DNA of 60,478 nt, from positions 1 through 60,478 of the forward strand of contig DAISIL010000012.1 in the NCBI GenBank assembly GCA_036822015.1, in the 5' to 3' direction. Positions within the stretch are counted from its first letter, which is position 1, and each line of letters opens with the position of its first letter. The position numbers were made by a program, and so were the translations under genes. Origin of the DNA: DAISIL01 sp036822015. Lineage in GTDB: Bacteria > Bacteroidota > Bacteroidia > Cytophagales > Bernardetiaceae. The notes under the pieces were generated by a model, which was not told the DNA's origin, did not search any database, and saw nothing but the letters and a program-made list of their open reading frames with translations. This document shows, piece after piece, positions 51,899 to 60,321 of the stretch.

Positions 51899-51920
51899 AC
51901 ATCACCATAGCCCTCCCCCC

Positions 51921-53183
51921 ATGAACCGCAGCCAAGCCCCGGCCTTTTATCCTGTCCAGGACTACACCCTTCCCAAACCTGAACGCCACCTCCTCGATAA
52001 TGGGCAGCCCCTGCACATCTGGCGCACCCATACACAACCTGTTGTCGCTTTGCAGGCACTCTTTCCCGTAAGCGTCTCGGTACAAGATGCCGAAGGTGTT
52101 CCTGGTTTTGTGGGTAAAATGCTCACCGAAGGCACCGAAGGCAAAAGCTACCAGGTCGTTGCCGATACCCTGGCCGAATACGGCGCGTACCTGACCTTTC
52201 GGATGACGGCACGCCTGCTAGAACTGGATTTGTTTTGCCTGCCGCGTTTCTTGCCTAAGCTCTTGCCACTCGTGCAAGAAATCCTCCAACGTCCTAGCTT
52301 TGAGCCCGCACGGCTAGAGCAGATCAAGCAGCAAGAGACGGAGCAGTTACTCATCAATCAAGAAAAAACGGCTTTTTTGGCGCGGCAACACTTCAACCAA
52401 GCCCTTTTTGGAACAGAGCATCCCAGCGGAAAAATCCTCACGCCCGATCACGTACAGGCACTGACCGCCCAGCAGTTGAGAGCTTACTTCGATGACCACC
52501 TCCGCGACCAGCCCGGGCAGTGGTTCTTGACGGGGAATTTCCCCGACCAGACCCTAAACCAAATCAACACCTACCTCGGGCAGCATCCCCTACGCCCCCG
52601 AAAGCTACCCCCAAGTCCGCCACTAAATCCCCAATACGATACGCCATACTTTCAAAAATCAAAAGCACTCCAAACCTCCATCCGCATAGGTACGCATACC
52701 CTACCCAAAAATCACCACGACTACCCTGCCCTCACAGTCCTGAACGAAATCTTTGGTGGCTACTTTGGCTCCCGCCTGATGCAAAACCTACGCGAGGACA
52801 AGGGCTATACCTACGGGGTATCCTCGCGTTTGCAGGTCGTGGATCCACAAACTACCCTTTGGGTCATTGGGGCAGACGTAAAAAAGGAACACCGCGCCGA
52901 TGCCTGCCAACAAATTTACCACGAACTCCACCGACTGACTCACGAGCGCATCTCCGATACCGAACTTGAAACGGTCAAAAACTATCTGTCCGGTTCCTTT
53001 GTTGGTGCCTTAGACACACCCTTTGCCATCACCGAACACTACAAACATTTGGTCTCTTCGGAACTCCCCCCAAGCTACTACGACACCCTACTGCCGGCCT
53101 GGCATCAGGTGAGTGCCGAAGAAATACAAAGGCTAGCAGCGCATTGGAGTAAACAAAAATTTGTAGAAATCATGGTTGGATAA
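51921..53183 (+). CDS. M16-family zinc-peptidase-like protein lacking the HxxEH site
   Basis: A 420-residue M16 fold protein of the insulinase/processing-peptidase type. The C-terminal signature is clear: LNEIFGGYFGSRLMQNLRED and KGYTYGVSSRL. The N-terminal half aligns with the catalytic domain (GFVGKMLTEGTEGKSYQ, then YGAYLTFRM), but no HxxEH zinc motif is present where it should be, so this looks like the non-catalytic member of an M16 pair. The usual active partner is not beside it. The ATG at 51921 (MNRSQAPAFYP) is used because the longer frame begins inside the tRNA. 15 bases separate it from mutS. Confidence 0.82.
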   Translation: MNRSQAPAFYPVQDYTLPKPERHLLDNGQPLHIWRTHTQPVVALQALFPVSVSVQDAEGVPGFVGKMLTEGTEGKSYQVVADTLAEYGAYLTFRMTARLLELDLFCLPRFLPKLLPLVQEILQRPSFEPARLEQIKQQETEQLLINQEKTAFLARQHFNQALFGTEHPSGKILTPDHVQALTAQQLRAYFDDHLRDQPGQWFLTGNFPDQTLNQINTYLGQHPLRPRKLPPSPPLNPQYDTPYFQKSKALQTSIRIGTHTLPKNHHDYPALTVLNEIFGGYFGSRLMQNLREDKGYTYGVSSRLQVVDPQTTLWVIGADVKKEHRADACQQIYHELHRLTHERISDTELETVKNYLSGSFVGALDTPFAITEHYKHLVSSELPPSYYDTLLPAWHQVSAEEIQRLAAHWSKQKFVEIMVG

Positions 53184-53198
53184 TAAAAGTAACAGCTT

Positions 53199-55853
53199 AT
53201 GGCAAAAGATACCAAAGTTACGCCCTTGATGAAGCAATACGCGGCCATCAAAAAAAAATACGAAGGTGCTTTGTTGCTCTTCCGAGTAGGTGATTTTTAT
53301 GAGACCTTTGGAGAGGATGCCATCAAGGCTAGCCGTATTCTGGACATCGTATTGACCAAACGCGCCAACGGGGCAGCCTCCCACATCGAACTGGCAGGCT
53401 TTCCGCACCATGCCCTGGACAACTACCTACCCAAGCTCGTCCGAGCCGGTGAGCGCGTCGCGATCTGCGACCAACTCGAAGACCCCAAAGCCGCCAAAGG
53501 TATTGTTAAGCGTGGTGTTACTGAACTGGTTACGCCCGGGCTTTCGTATCACGACGACGTACTCCAACAAAAGCAAAATAACTTTCTGGCCTCCCTTCAC
53601 GTCCCCCAAAAAGGCGAATCTATCGGTATCGCCTTCCTCGACATCTCAACGGGGGAGTTTGCGGCCAGCGAAGGCAACTGGGACTACATCGAAAAACTCC
53701 TGCAAAGCTATCGCCCCTCCGAACTCATCTACGGGCGTAGCTTTTATGGGGCTGTCGCTGGGCTGGCCGAGGCAGAGACCCGCTCACCCAATGCCCAACG
53801 GCTAGCCAGCCTGACCCAGGAAATCCATACCCACGCCATCGAAGATTGGATTTATACCACCGACTACGCCGATGAAAAGCTCAAAGAGCAATTCAAAATT
53901 CAAAATCTAAAAGGTTTTGGTTTAGAAAACATGCCTGCTGCTACCGTCGCTGCTGGCGCGGTTTTGTTTTATCTCTCGGCCACCGAACACAAAGAAACTG
54001 CGCATATTGCACGCCTAAGCCGCATCGACCAAAACGAGTACGTATGGCTGGATCGCTTCACGATACGCAACCTCGAACTCCTCCAAACCCCTTACCCCAA
54101 CGGCATCCCCCTGATCCAAATCCTGGACAAAACCACCACGCCCATGGGCGCACGCCTGCTCCGTAAGTGGGTCGTGATGCCCCTCAAAAACAAGGAACGT
54201 ATCCAGAAACGCCTGCAAGTCGTTGCGTATTGGCACCAACACCCAGACCAACTCGATGCCTTGCGAGAGGAGTTGGCACAGATGGGAGACCTCGAGCGAC
54301 TTGTCTCTAAGGTAGCCGCCGGACGGGTATCTCCCCGCGATCTGGCACGCCTACGCCATGCCCTAGCCCAACTCCAACCCATCCAATCTTTGCTTTGTGC
54401 CTGCGACTGTGAAGAAATTGTTAGCTTAGAAAAAAATATCAAACCCTGCCGTGATATTCTTCAACAATTAGAAACACAACTTCAAGACGAACCTCCCCTG
54501 CAAGTGCATCAGGGCAATATCATCCGTGATGGAGTGTCGGAGGAACTGGATGAACTACGGGGATTGGCAGGATCGGGCAAAGACTTCCTGGAGAAAATGA
54601 AAGTTCGGGAAATGCAGCGGACAGGCATCCTTTCCCTCAAAATTAGCTACAATAAAGTCTTTGGCTATTACCTCGAGGTCTCGAATGCCCACAAAAACAA
54701 GGTTCCCCAGGAGTGGATCAGAAAACAAACGCTCGTCAATGCCGAACGGTACATTACGCCCGAACTCAAAACGTATGAGGAAAAAATCCTGACCGCCGAA
54801 GACAAATTGCTGGCCATTGAGCAGCGACTTTTCCTCGCCCTTGTACAGGAAGTGCTACCGTATGTGCAAGATTTGCAAACAAATGCAAAAGTAATTGCTA
54901 CCCTAGATGCCCTGGCATCTTTTGCTACCATAGCTATCGAACGCCGCTACCACAAACCGACTTTGGAGGAGAGCAAAACGCTCGAGATACGCAACGGCAG
55001 ACATCCGGTCATTGAGACACAACTCCCCCCTGATACGCCCTACATCCCCAACGACGTGCTGCTCAACCCCACCGATCAACAGGTTATCATCATCACGGGA
55101 CCCAACATGGCCGGTAAATCGGCCTTACTTCGCCAAACGGCCCTGATCGTATTGATGGCACAAATGGGGAGTTTTGTACCGGCAAGTGATGCGGTTATTG
55201 GGTTGATCGACAAGGTGTTTACTCGGGTGGGTGCATCAGACAACCTCTCCCAGGGGGAATCTACGTTTATGGTGGAGATGAGCGAGACGGCCAGTATCAT
55301 GAACAACCTCTCGGATCGCAGCCTGGTTTTGATGGACGAGATCGGGCGCGGGACGAGTACCTACGATGGCATCTCGATTGCCTGGTCGATTGTTGAATAT
55401 CTGCACCGGCATCCCTTCCGCCCAAAGACACTTTTTGCGACACACTACCACGAACTCAACGAGTTGTCGCAGGACTTTGAGCGCGTCAAAAATTACAATG
55501 TATCCGTCAAAGAAATCGCAGATAAAATTGTTTTCTTGCGAAAACTAAAAGCTGGTGGAAGTGAGCATAGCTTCGGGATCAATGTCGCTCAACTGGCCGG
55601 GATGCCGCAAGAGATCGTGGAGCGGGCCCGCGAGATTATGGCTTATTTTGAGTCGAGTAAAGTACGGGATCAGCACCGCAAAAAAACACGAGAATTGCCC
55701 AAGCGCGTGGAATACCAAACCAACCTCTTCCAAACCGTCGATCCCAACTACACCCGTGTCCGGGAACTGCTCCAAAAGACAGACATCGACCGCATCTCTC
55801 CTGTGGAGGCCCTCTTGAAGTTACAGACTATCAAGACTTTAATGGGTGATTAA
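53199..55853 (+). CDS. mutS: DNA mismatch repair protein MutS
   Basis: Recognises mismatches and starts repair with MutL. 884 residues, full length, MutS1 type. The mismatch-binding RVGDFYETFGEDA motif (Phe-x-Glu) is near residue 30. Walker A GPNMAGKSALLRQTAL, Walker B VLMDEIGRGTSTYDG and the C-terminal HSFGINVAQLAGMP region are intact. mutL is not in the window. Confidence 0.97.
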   Translation: MAKDTKVTPLMKQYAAIKKKYEGALLLFRVGDFYETFGEDAIKASRILDIVLTKRANGAASHIELAGFPHHALDNYLPKLVRAGERVAICDQLEDPKAAKGIVKRGVTELVTPGLSYHDDVLQQKQNNFLASLHVPQKGESIGIAFLDISTGEFAASEGNWDYIEKLLQSYRPSELIYGRSFYGAVAGLAEAETRSPNAQRLASLTQEIHTHAIEDWIYTTDYADEKLKEQFKIQNLKGFGLENMPAATVAAGAVLFYLSATEHKETAHIARLSRIDQNEYVWLDRFTIRNLELLQTPYPNGIPLIQILDKTTTPMGARLLRKWVVMPLKNKERIQKRLQVVAYWHQHPDQLDALREELAQMGDLERLVSKVAAGRVSPRDLARLRHALAQLQPIQSLLCACDCEEIVSLEKNIKPCRDILQQLETQLQDEPPLQVHQGNIIRDGVSEELDELRGLAGSGKDFLEKMKVREMQRTGILSLKISYNKVFGYYLEVSNAHKNKVPQEWIRKQTLVNAERYITPELKTYEEKILTAEDKLLAIEQRLFLALVQEVLPYVQDLQTNAKVIATLDALASFATIAIERRYHKPTLEESKTLEIRNGRHPVIETQLPPDTPYIPNDVLLNPTDQQVIIITGPNMAGKSALLRQTALIVLMAQMGSFVPASDAVIGLIDKVFTRVGASDNLSQGESTFMVEMSETASIMNNLSDRSLVLMDEIGRGTSTYDGISIAWSIVEYLHRHPFRPKTLFATHYHELNELSQDFERVKNYNVSVKEIADKIVFLRKLKAGGSEHSFGINVAQLAGMPQEIVERAREIMAYFESSKVRDQHRKKTRELPKRVEYQTNLFQTVDPNYTRVRELLQKTDIDRISPVEALLKLQTIKTLMGD

Positions 55854-55862
55854 CTACGCTTT

Positions 55863-56291
55863 CTAATCGCTCTCCGGCAAAAACCAGGCGCCGGTTCCTT
55901 CTTCGCGCGGTGGTATCGGAATCAGTTCGATAGTCAAGGAGACATCCTCGGCATAATCCTGCCCTACCCCAAGCATATCGAGATCATCTTCTTCGTAGTG
56001 CCACCGTACGCGGATGTCTGCTTCCTGAATTTGGGTATAGTCGTCGAGGAGTTGTAGGATACGTAAAAAACTCTGCACCGAAGCCGTATCCATGAAGGTC
56101 AGGTCAAAGTGTAGGATGATCTCCGTTGGATACGTCTTGTACAGGTAGGTTTGTATCCAGTCATAGACCGGAACAAAAAAGTTGCGCCGGCTACTCGGAA
56201 AGCACTCTCCCTGAAAGACAAAATGCCCTTTGGCCGCATCGAGTAGAATCTCCGGCGTAAATTTACCAGCAGGCAATACAAAATTATCCAT
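55863..56291 (-). CDS. DUF1987 / SiaC-family regulatory phosphoprotein
   Basis: A 142-residue STAS-like protein of the SiaC/DUF1987 family. It has a FQGECFPSS segment near residue 30, FVPVYDWIQTYL, and LTFMDTASVQSFLRILQLLD in the middle; the Thr/Ser of TAS aligns with the phosphorylated position of SiaC. In Pseudomonas, SiaC is phosphorylated by SiaB, dephosphorylated by SiaA, and controls a diguanylate cyclase. No siaA or siaB homologue is next to it. The ATG at 56291 is used. It is convergent with mutS. Confidence 0.82.
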   Translation of the reverse strand: MDNFVLPAGKFTPEILLDAAKGHFVFQGECFPSSRRNFFVPVYDWIQTYLYKTYPTEIILHFDLTFMDTASVQSFLRILQLLDDYTQIQEADIRVRWHYEEDDLDMLGVGQDYAEDVSLTIELIPIPPREEGTGAWFLPESD

Positions 56292-56332
56292 CGAGTAAAA
56301 ATACAGAACCTTTAAACAAATTCCCAAATCCC

Positions 56333-56369
56333 CAACAAAAAAACCTATCTACAATTTGCAGATAGGTTT
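56333..56369 (-). terminator. Terminator of tRNA-Leu
   Basis: AAACCTATCT with loop and AGATAGGTTT, followed on the minus strand by a long T-run (TTTTTTTG). Confidence 0.85.
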
Positions 56370-56378
56370 CTTGTGGTG

Positions 56379-56462
56379 TACCCGGAGCCGGGGTCGAACC
56401 GGCACGATATTGCTATCACTGGATTTTGAATCCAGCGCGTCTACCAATTCCGCCATCCGGGC
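56379..56462 (-). tRNA. tRNA-Leu (CAA)
   Basis: 84 bases: acceptor GCCCGGA / TCCGGGT, anticodon stem CTGGA / TCCAG with loop TTCAAAA (anticodon CAA), a long variable arm as expected for Leu, T arm GCCGG TTCGACC CCGGC, discriminator A. CCA is not encoded. Promoter and terminator flank it. Confidence 0.93.
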
Positions 56463-56476
56463 GAAAAAAAGTGATG

Positions 56477-56507
56477 CAAAGATACGCCTAAGCAAGCAAG
56501 TAAACAA
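56477..56507 (-). promoter_or_regulatory. Promoter of tRNA-Leu
   Basis: On the minus strand TTG (56505-56507), 20 bases, TATCTTTG (56477-56484), an exact consensus match with the same spacing as the tRNA-Phe promoter. Confidence 0.8.
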
Positions 56508-56531
56508 GTTTTTGTAAAAAAAGTTTTGCCT

Positions 56532-57782
56532 TTATTTGGATCGAATGGCATCTACGGGGTTCAGGCGGGCGGCAAATACCGCCGGGATAAGCCCCGATAA
56601 TATGCCAATCAAGACCGCGATCACTGTACCAATCAGCATGTTAGCTGCACTGAAGACCAGTTCAAACGATCCCAACGGAATCAGTGATACCAGCCCCACC
56701 AGCAGCAGCCCCACAATTCCTCCAATCAGGCTCAAGAGGATGGCTTCAAACAAGAACTCCATCAGGATAAAAACGCGCTGGGCCCCCATCGACTTCTTGA
56801 TCCCGATGATATGCGTTCGTTCCTTGACCGATACAAACATGATATTGGCAATCCCGAAGCCCCCCACCAACAAGGCAAACAACCCAATCACGCTTCCAGC
56901 TAAGCCCAGCACCCGCGAGAGCGACTCAACGAAAGCCGCAAAGACTTCCGGACGGTTAAGGGCAAAACTGTCATCTTCGAGGGGACGCAAGCCGCGCTTG
57001 ATCCGCATCAAGCCTCGGATTTCGTTTTCTAGTTCAACCAAACCCTGATCCGTCGCATAGCCTTTTACCGCGATGGTAGGCGAAACCCCACGTCGCTTTC
57101 CCGAATAAAAAAGTTGGGTCATCCGCCGAAACGGGATATAAACAGCTCCGTCATTGCTGGGTGCACCGAGGAGATTATCGCCCTGGGCTTCCAGTACGGC
57201 CACGACCCGAAACTTTTGCCCTTTCAGCTTGAGGTCTTTCCCGATGGGTTCTTCTCGGGCGAACAACTCCTTGGCAACGTTGCTGCCAATAATGACCACA
57301 CTAGCCCCCGTTTCGGTTTCTGATCCCGTAAAATACCGTCCTTTTGCCAGGGGCATATCCGACACCTGATGATGGTTCTGGGAGATACCCAGGATGGCCG
57401 TTCCACCTAAGCTATTATTTTTGTATTTGGCAACATTGTTTCCGCGTACCGCAAAAATAGAAATCGCGCTAGCTTCTTTCAGGTTTTTTTTCAAAAAACG
57501 ATATTCCTCATATGTCGTCTGTGGGCGCTTGACATATTTCCACCAGGGGTAATTATCACTAAACTCCCAGGGCCACTTCTCGACATAGATCACATCTTCT
57601 CCCAAAAAGTTAAGGCTACCTTTTACGCCTTTTTCGAGAGAATCAACAAAAGTCAGCATTCCGATAATAGAAAACACCCCAACGGTTACGCCTAGCAGTG
57701 AGAGCAATGTCCGCAATAGGTTTTCTTGCAAAGCACTGATGGCAAAAGAAAAACTTTCCCAAAGTTGTCGCCAATATCGCAT
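56532..57782 (-). CDS. ABC transporter permease, MacB/FtsX-like
   Basis: A 416-residue permease with an N-terminal membrane helix (LLRTLLSLLGVTVGVFSIIG), a large periplasmic MacB-core domain and three C-terminal helices (VLGLAGSVIGLFALLVGGFG, FEAILLSLIGGIVGLLLVG and AVLIGILSGLIPAVFAARL). ERTHIIGIKKSMGAQR is the FtsX signature loop. It probably works with a LolD/MacB-like ATPase to move lipids, lipoproteins or peptides; no ATPase gene is adjacent. The ATG at 57782 is used. It is divergent from queA. Confidence 0.88.
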   Translation of the reverse strand: MRYWRQLWESFSFAISALQENLLRTLLSLLGVTVGVFSIIGMLTFVDSLEKGVKGSLNFLGEDVIYVEKWPWEFSDNYPWWKYVKRPQTTYEEYRFLKKNLKEASAISIFAVRGNNVAKYKNNSLGGTAILGISQNHHQVSDMPLAKGRYFTGSETETGASVVIIGSNVAKELFAREEPIGKDLKLKGQKFRVVAVLEAQGDNLLGAPSNDGAVYIPFRRMTQLFYSGKRRGVSPTIAVKGYATDQGLVELENEIRGLMRIKRGLRPLEDDSFALNRPEVFAAFVESLSRVLGLAGSVIGLFALLVGGFGIANIMFVSVKERTHIIGIKKSMGAQRVFILMEFLFEAILLSLIGGIVGLLLVGLVSLIPLGSFELVFSAANMLIGTVIAVLIGILSGLIPAVFAARLNPVDAIRSK

Positions 57783-57836
57783 CTGTAAAATTTGTTTTTT
57801 TAGAAAAAATAGCAGCCAAGCCACGGTCTTTTTTAG

Positions 57837-57844
57837 TAACTTTG
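57837..57844 (+). promoter_or_regulatory. Promoter -7 box of queA
   Basis: TAACTTTG matches TAnnTTTG, 58 bases before the ATG at 57903. No clear -33 TTG at the usual distance, so confidence is moderate. Confidence 0.4.
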
Positions 57845-57902
57845 CGTTTTGATTTTGCTTGAGCTTTTCACGCCTAAACCTACGAAAAAATTGTCAAAAC
57901 GC

Positions 57903-58955
57903 ATGAAACTCTCGGCGTTCAAGTTCGATCTGCCGGAAAACGTCATTGCTACCCATCCTGCTCCCAACCGAGATGAGGCACGTCTGATGGTCATTGATCG
58001 CCAAAAAGGCACCTGGGAACACCGTGTGTTTAAGGACATTATCGAATATTTTAGCGATGGGGATGTATTGGTATCCAACGATACCTATGTTTTTCCGGCA
58101 CGTTTATACGGAAAAAAAGAAAAGACCGAAGCCCGTATTGAAGTCTTTTTGCTCCGCGAACTCAACCCGTCGGTGCATCTCTGGGATGTCCTGGTAGATC
58201 CGGCACGCAAAATCCGGGTCGGAAACAAACTGTTCTTTGGAGAAAATGAACTCGTTGCCGAGGTAATCGACAACACCACCTCGCGGGGGCGCACGATACG
58301 ATTTCTTTACGACGGTGATCCCGAAATTTTCTACCGCACCCTTTATACCCTCGGACAGACCCCCATCCCCAAAGAGCTGGGGCGCGAAGCTGATGCTCAG
58401 GATGCCGAGCGTTTTCAGACCATTTTTGCGAAGGAGGACAACAAAGGTGCTGTCGCTGCTCCATCAGCAGGCTTGCATTTTACATCACAGATTGTCAAGC
58501 GATTAGCCATCAAAGGGGTGGACATTCATACGATTACGATGCACGTCGGGTTGGGTACTTTTCGTCCCGTAGAGGTGGAAGACCTGACGAAGCACAAGAT
58601 GGATTCCGAAAAATTTACGGTTCCTGCGACAACCGTCCAGGCGGTCAATACGGCCCTGGATGCCCACAAAAGAGTTTGTGCCATCGGGACAACCTCTTTG
58701 CGCTCGCTTGAGTCGGCGGTATCGGCAGCGAATAGACTAAAAGAAATTGATAGCTGGACGGATAAGTTTATTTTTCCGCCATACGAGTTCAAGATATGCA
58801 ATGCCTTACTTACCAATTTTCATAAACCTCGTTCTACCTTAGTGATGACTGCCGCTGCCTTTGCCGGTTATGATCTGCTCATGGAAGCCTATGAGGAGGC
58901 GGTCAAGGAGGGGTATCGCTTTTTTAGCTATGGAGATGCGATGTTGATTTTGTAA
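57903..58955 (+). CDS. queA: S-adenosylmethionine:tRNA ribosyltransferase-isomerase
   Basis: Adds the ribosyl part of SAM to preQ1 on tRNA to make epoxyqueuosine. 350 residues, full length. FDLPENVIATHPAPNRDEAR and VSNDTYVFPARLYG at the N-terminus, AAPSAGLHFT, HVGLGTFRPV and LLTNFHKPRSTL toward the C-terminus. The ATG at 57903 begins the conserved MKLSAFKFDLP. It heads a rightward run with a GPx-fold lipoprotein, gldH and a DUF5522 gene. Confidence 0.95.
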   Translation: MKLSAFKFDLPENVIATHPAPNRDEARLMVIDRQKGTWEHRVFKDIIEYFSDGDVLVSNDTYVFPARLYGKKEKTEARIEVFLLRELNPSVHLWDVLVDPARKIRVGNKLFFGENELVAEVIDNTTSRGRTIRFLYDGDPEIFYRTLYTLGQTPIPKELGREADAQDAERFQTIFAKEDNKGAVAAPSAGLHFTSQIVKRLAIKGVDIHTITMHVGLGTFRPVEVEDLTKHKMDSEKFTVPATTVQAVNTALDAHKRVCAIGTTSLRSLESAVSAANRLKEIDSWTDKFIFPPYEFKICNALLTNFHKPRSTLVMTAAAFAGYDLLMEAYEEAVKEGYRFFSYGDAMLIL

Positions 58956-58960
58956 AGCCT

Positions 58961-59500
58961 ATGTGGAAACTGCTGTTCTTGCTGGGGTGTTGGGGGGCGT
59001 GTTGGTCTTGCCAAAGCGATCCGGCAGAGCAGCGCACCAACTCAAGCAGTTCTGTTTGGACGAGTTATAGGAGTGTTCATGCTTTTTGTTTGCCTCAAGC
59101 TACGGGTGATACCCTCTGCCTGAAAGCGTTTGCTGGTCATAAATTGTTGATTATCAACTTGCCCGATAGCTTAACTACCCATGCCATCGAAGATTTACGC
59201 CGTATCCAGGACATCACAGATACCCGCCTGAGCCTACTCGGCACGATTGCAGGAGAGCGGAGCAAGCCAGATACTTTGTCCTTTCCTGTGGCCACAAAGG
59301 TTGCACATTCGGGCTTATCCAGGCATCCCTTGTATCGCTGGTTGAGCGACCCGACACTCAATGGCTGGAACAGCGATACCACCAACGGATATTTTTCTAA
59401 GTACCTCATTGACGAAGAGGGGCACCTGTTGCGTTATTATGATGCCCGAACGCCACCTTCCGAAATTGTTCACCAAATCAATCAAGAAGAAATCGACTGA
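58961..59500 (+). CDS. Glutathione-peroxidase-fold lipoprotein, catalytic residues lost
   Basis: A 179-residue lipoprotein (MWKLLFLLGCWGACWSC, lipobox near CWSC). The C-terminal half matches the GPx fold: SRHPLYRWLSD corresponds to the family HPLYKWL, NGYFSKYLIDEEGHLLRYYD to the WNFTKFLIDREG strand. But the active-site Cys/Sec region (LIVNVASKCG in the family) reads LLIINLPDSLTTHA, with no Cys, and the Gln motif is also absent. The protein is therefore probably not a peroxidase; it may be a structural or binding protein. It is 5 bases after queA and 9 before gldH. Confidence 0.62.
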   Translation: MWKLLFLLGCWGACWSCQSDPAEQRTNSSSSVWTSYRSVHAFCLPQATGDTLCLKAFAGHKLLIINLPDSLTTHAIEDLRRIQDITDTRLSLLGTIAGERSKPDTLSFPVATKVAHSGLSRHPLYRWLSDPTLNGWNSDTTNGYFSKYLIDEEGHLLRYYDARTPPSEIVHQINQEEID

Positions 59501-59509
59501 TCTTTGACC

Positions 59510-59986
59510 ATGCAGCTATCAAAAATAATCATTTTTTTTCTCTGTGTAAGTCTCCTGTGGGCTTGTCAGGAACGCCCGCTGTTGGAAGATCAGCAAATCC
59601 TCGAAGAAGGATACTGGGTACATCAAGATACGGTCATCTTTACTTTTGCGGTTGAGGAACCCCTCCAAAAACACCTGGCGCATACCCTGCGGTATCACCG
59701 AGATTATCGGTACTGTAACTTGTTCATTCAGTATGCCTTGCTCAATGCCCGCAACGATACGCTAGCCAAGCAACGCCTCGATGAAAGCCTTTTTGATTGC
59801 CAAACGGGGCGGCCCCTGGGGCGCGGCATCGAAGATTGGTACGACCAGGAGTTGTATTTGCTCAAAAATTTCTCTTTCCCCGAAGCAGGCACGTATCGGC
59901 TCCTGCTCCAGCACCACATGCGCCTGGATACCTTGCCGCACATTCGATCTGTGGGTTTTAATTTGCGTAATGCGTCTTCAAAATGA
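59510..59986 (+). CDS. gldH: Gliding motility lipoprotein GldH
   Basis: A 158-residue lipoprotein with signal MQLSKIIIFFLCVSLLWAC (lipobox LWAC). The mature part is the GldH family: an N-terminal linker, then IFTFAVEEPLQKHLAHTLRY and the C-terminal YRLLLQHHMRLDTLPHI then SVGFNLRN, the end of the family domain. GldH is needed for gliding in Flavobacterium johnsoniae, where it is an outer-membrane lipoprotein. It lies in the rightward run after queA and overlaps the DUF5522 gene by ATGA. Confidence 0.85.
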   Translation: MQLSKIIIFFLCVSLLWACQERPLLEDQQILEEGYWVHQDTVIFTFAVEEPLQKHLAHTLRYHRDYRYCNLFIQYALLNARNDTLAKQRLDESLFDCQTGRPLGRGIEDWYDQELYLLKNFSFPEAGTYRLLLQHHMRLDTLPHIRSVGFNLRNASSK

Positions 59987-60321
59987 CAAAAAAAACTATC
60001 TGTCTGCGTTGTTCTGAACATCCCGTACAAGCGCAAGCAGACCTATCCCCCGAAATTCGCATGTATTTGGGCAAAACGCGCTACAAAAGCCTGTGTCGTT
60101 TTTGCAGCGAAGCCCTACAACCGCTGCTGGAGCAGTGCCAAGGCAGGGTTATGCCCGCCGTCGGCGATCCGCTCGAAGAAGGCTTACACTATTACACCGA
60201 AAATGGCTACTGGGTCTTTACGACGTACTATCACCTCTTGCGGGGGTATTGCTGCGGAAGTGGCTGTCGGCACTGCCCTTATGGCTGCCCACCAAGAGAC
60301 GCAACCGCTCCGACGGCGTGA
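59983..60321 (+). CDS. DUF5522 cysteine-rich protein
   Basis: A 112-residue small cytoplasmic protein. The N-terminal half has CLRC and CRFC, two CxxC pairs. The C-terminal GYCCGSGCRHCPYGC is the DUF5522 signature, preceded by ENGYWVFTTYYHLLRG. Clusters of cysteines suggest zinc or Fe-S binding. Function unknown. It starts in the gldH stop (ATGA). Its 3' end overlaps a leftward partial gene by about 100 bases. Confidence 0.78.
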   Translation: MTKKTICLRCSEHPVQAQADLSPEIRMYLGKTRYKSLCRFCSEALQPLLEQCQGRVMPAVGDPLEEGLHYYTENGYWVFTTYYHLLRGYCCGSGCRHCPYGCPPRDATAPTA

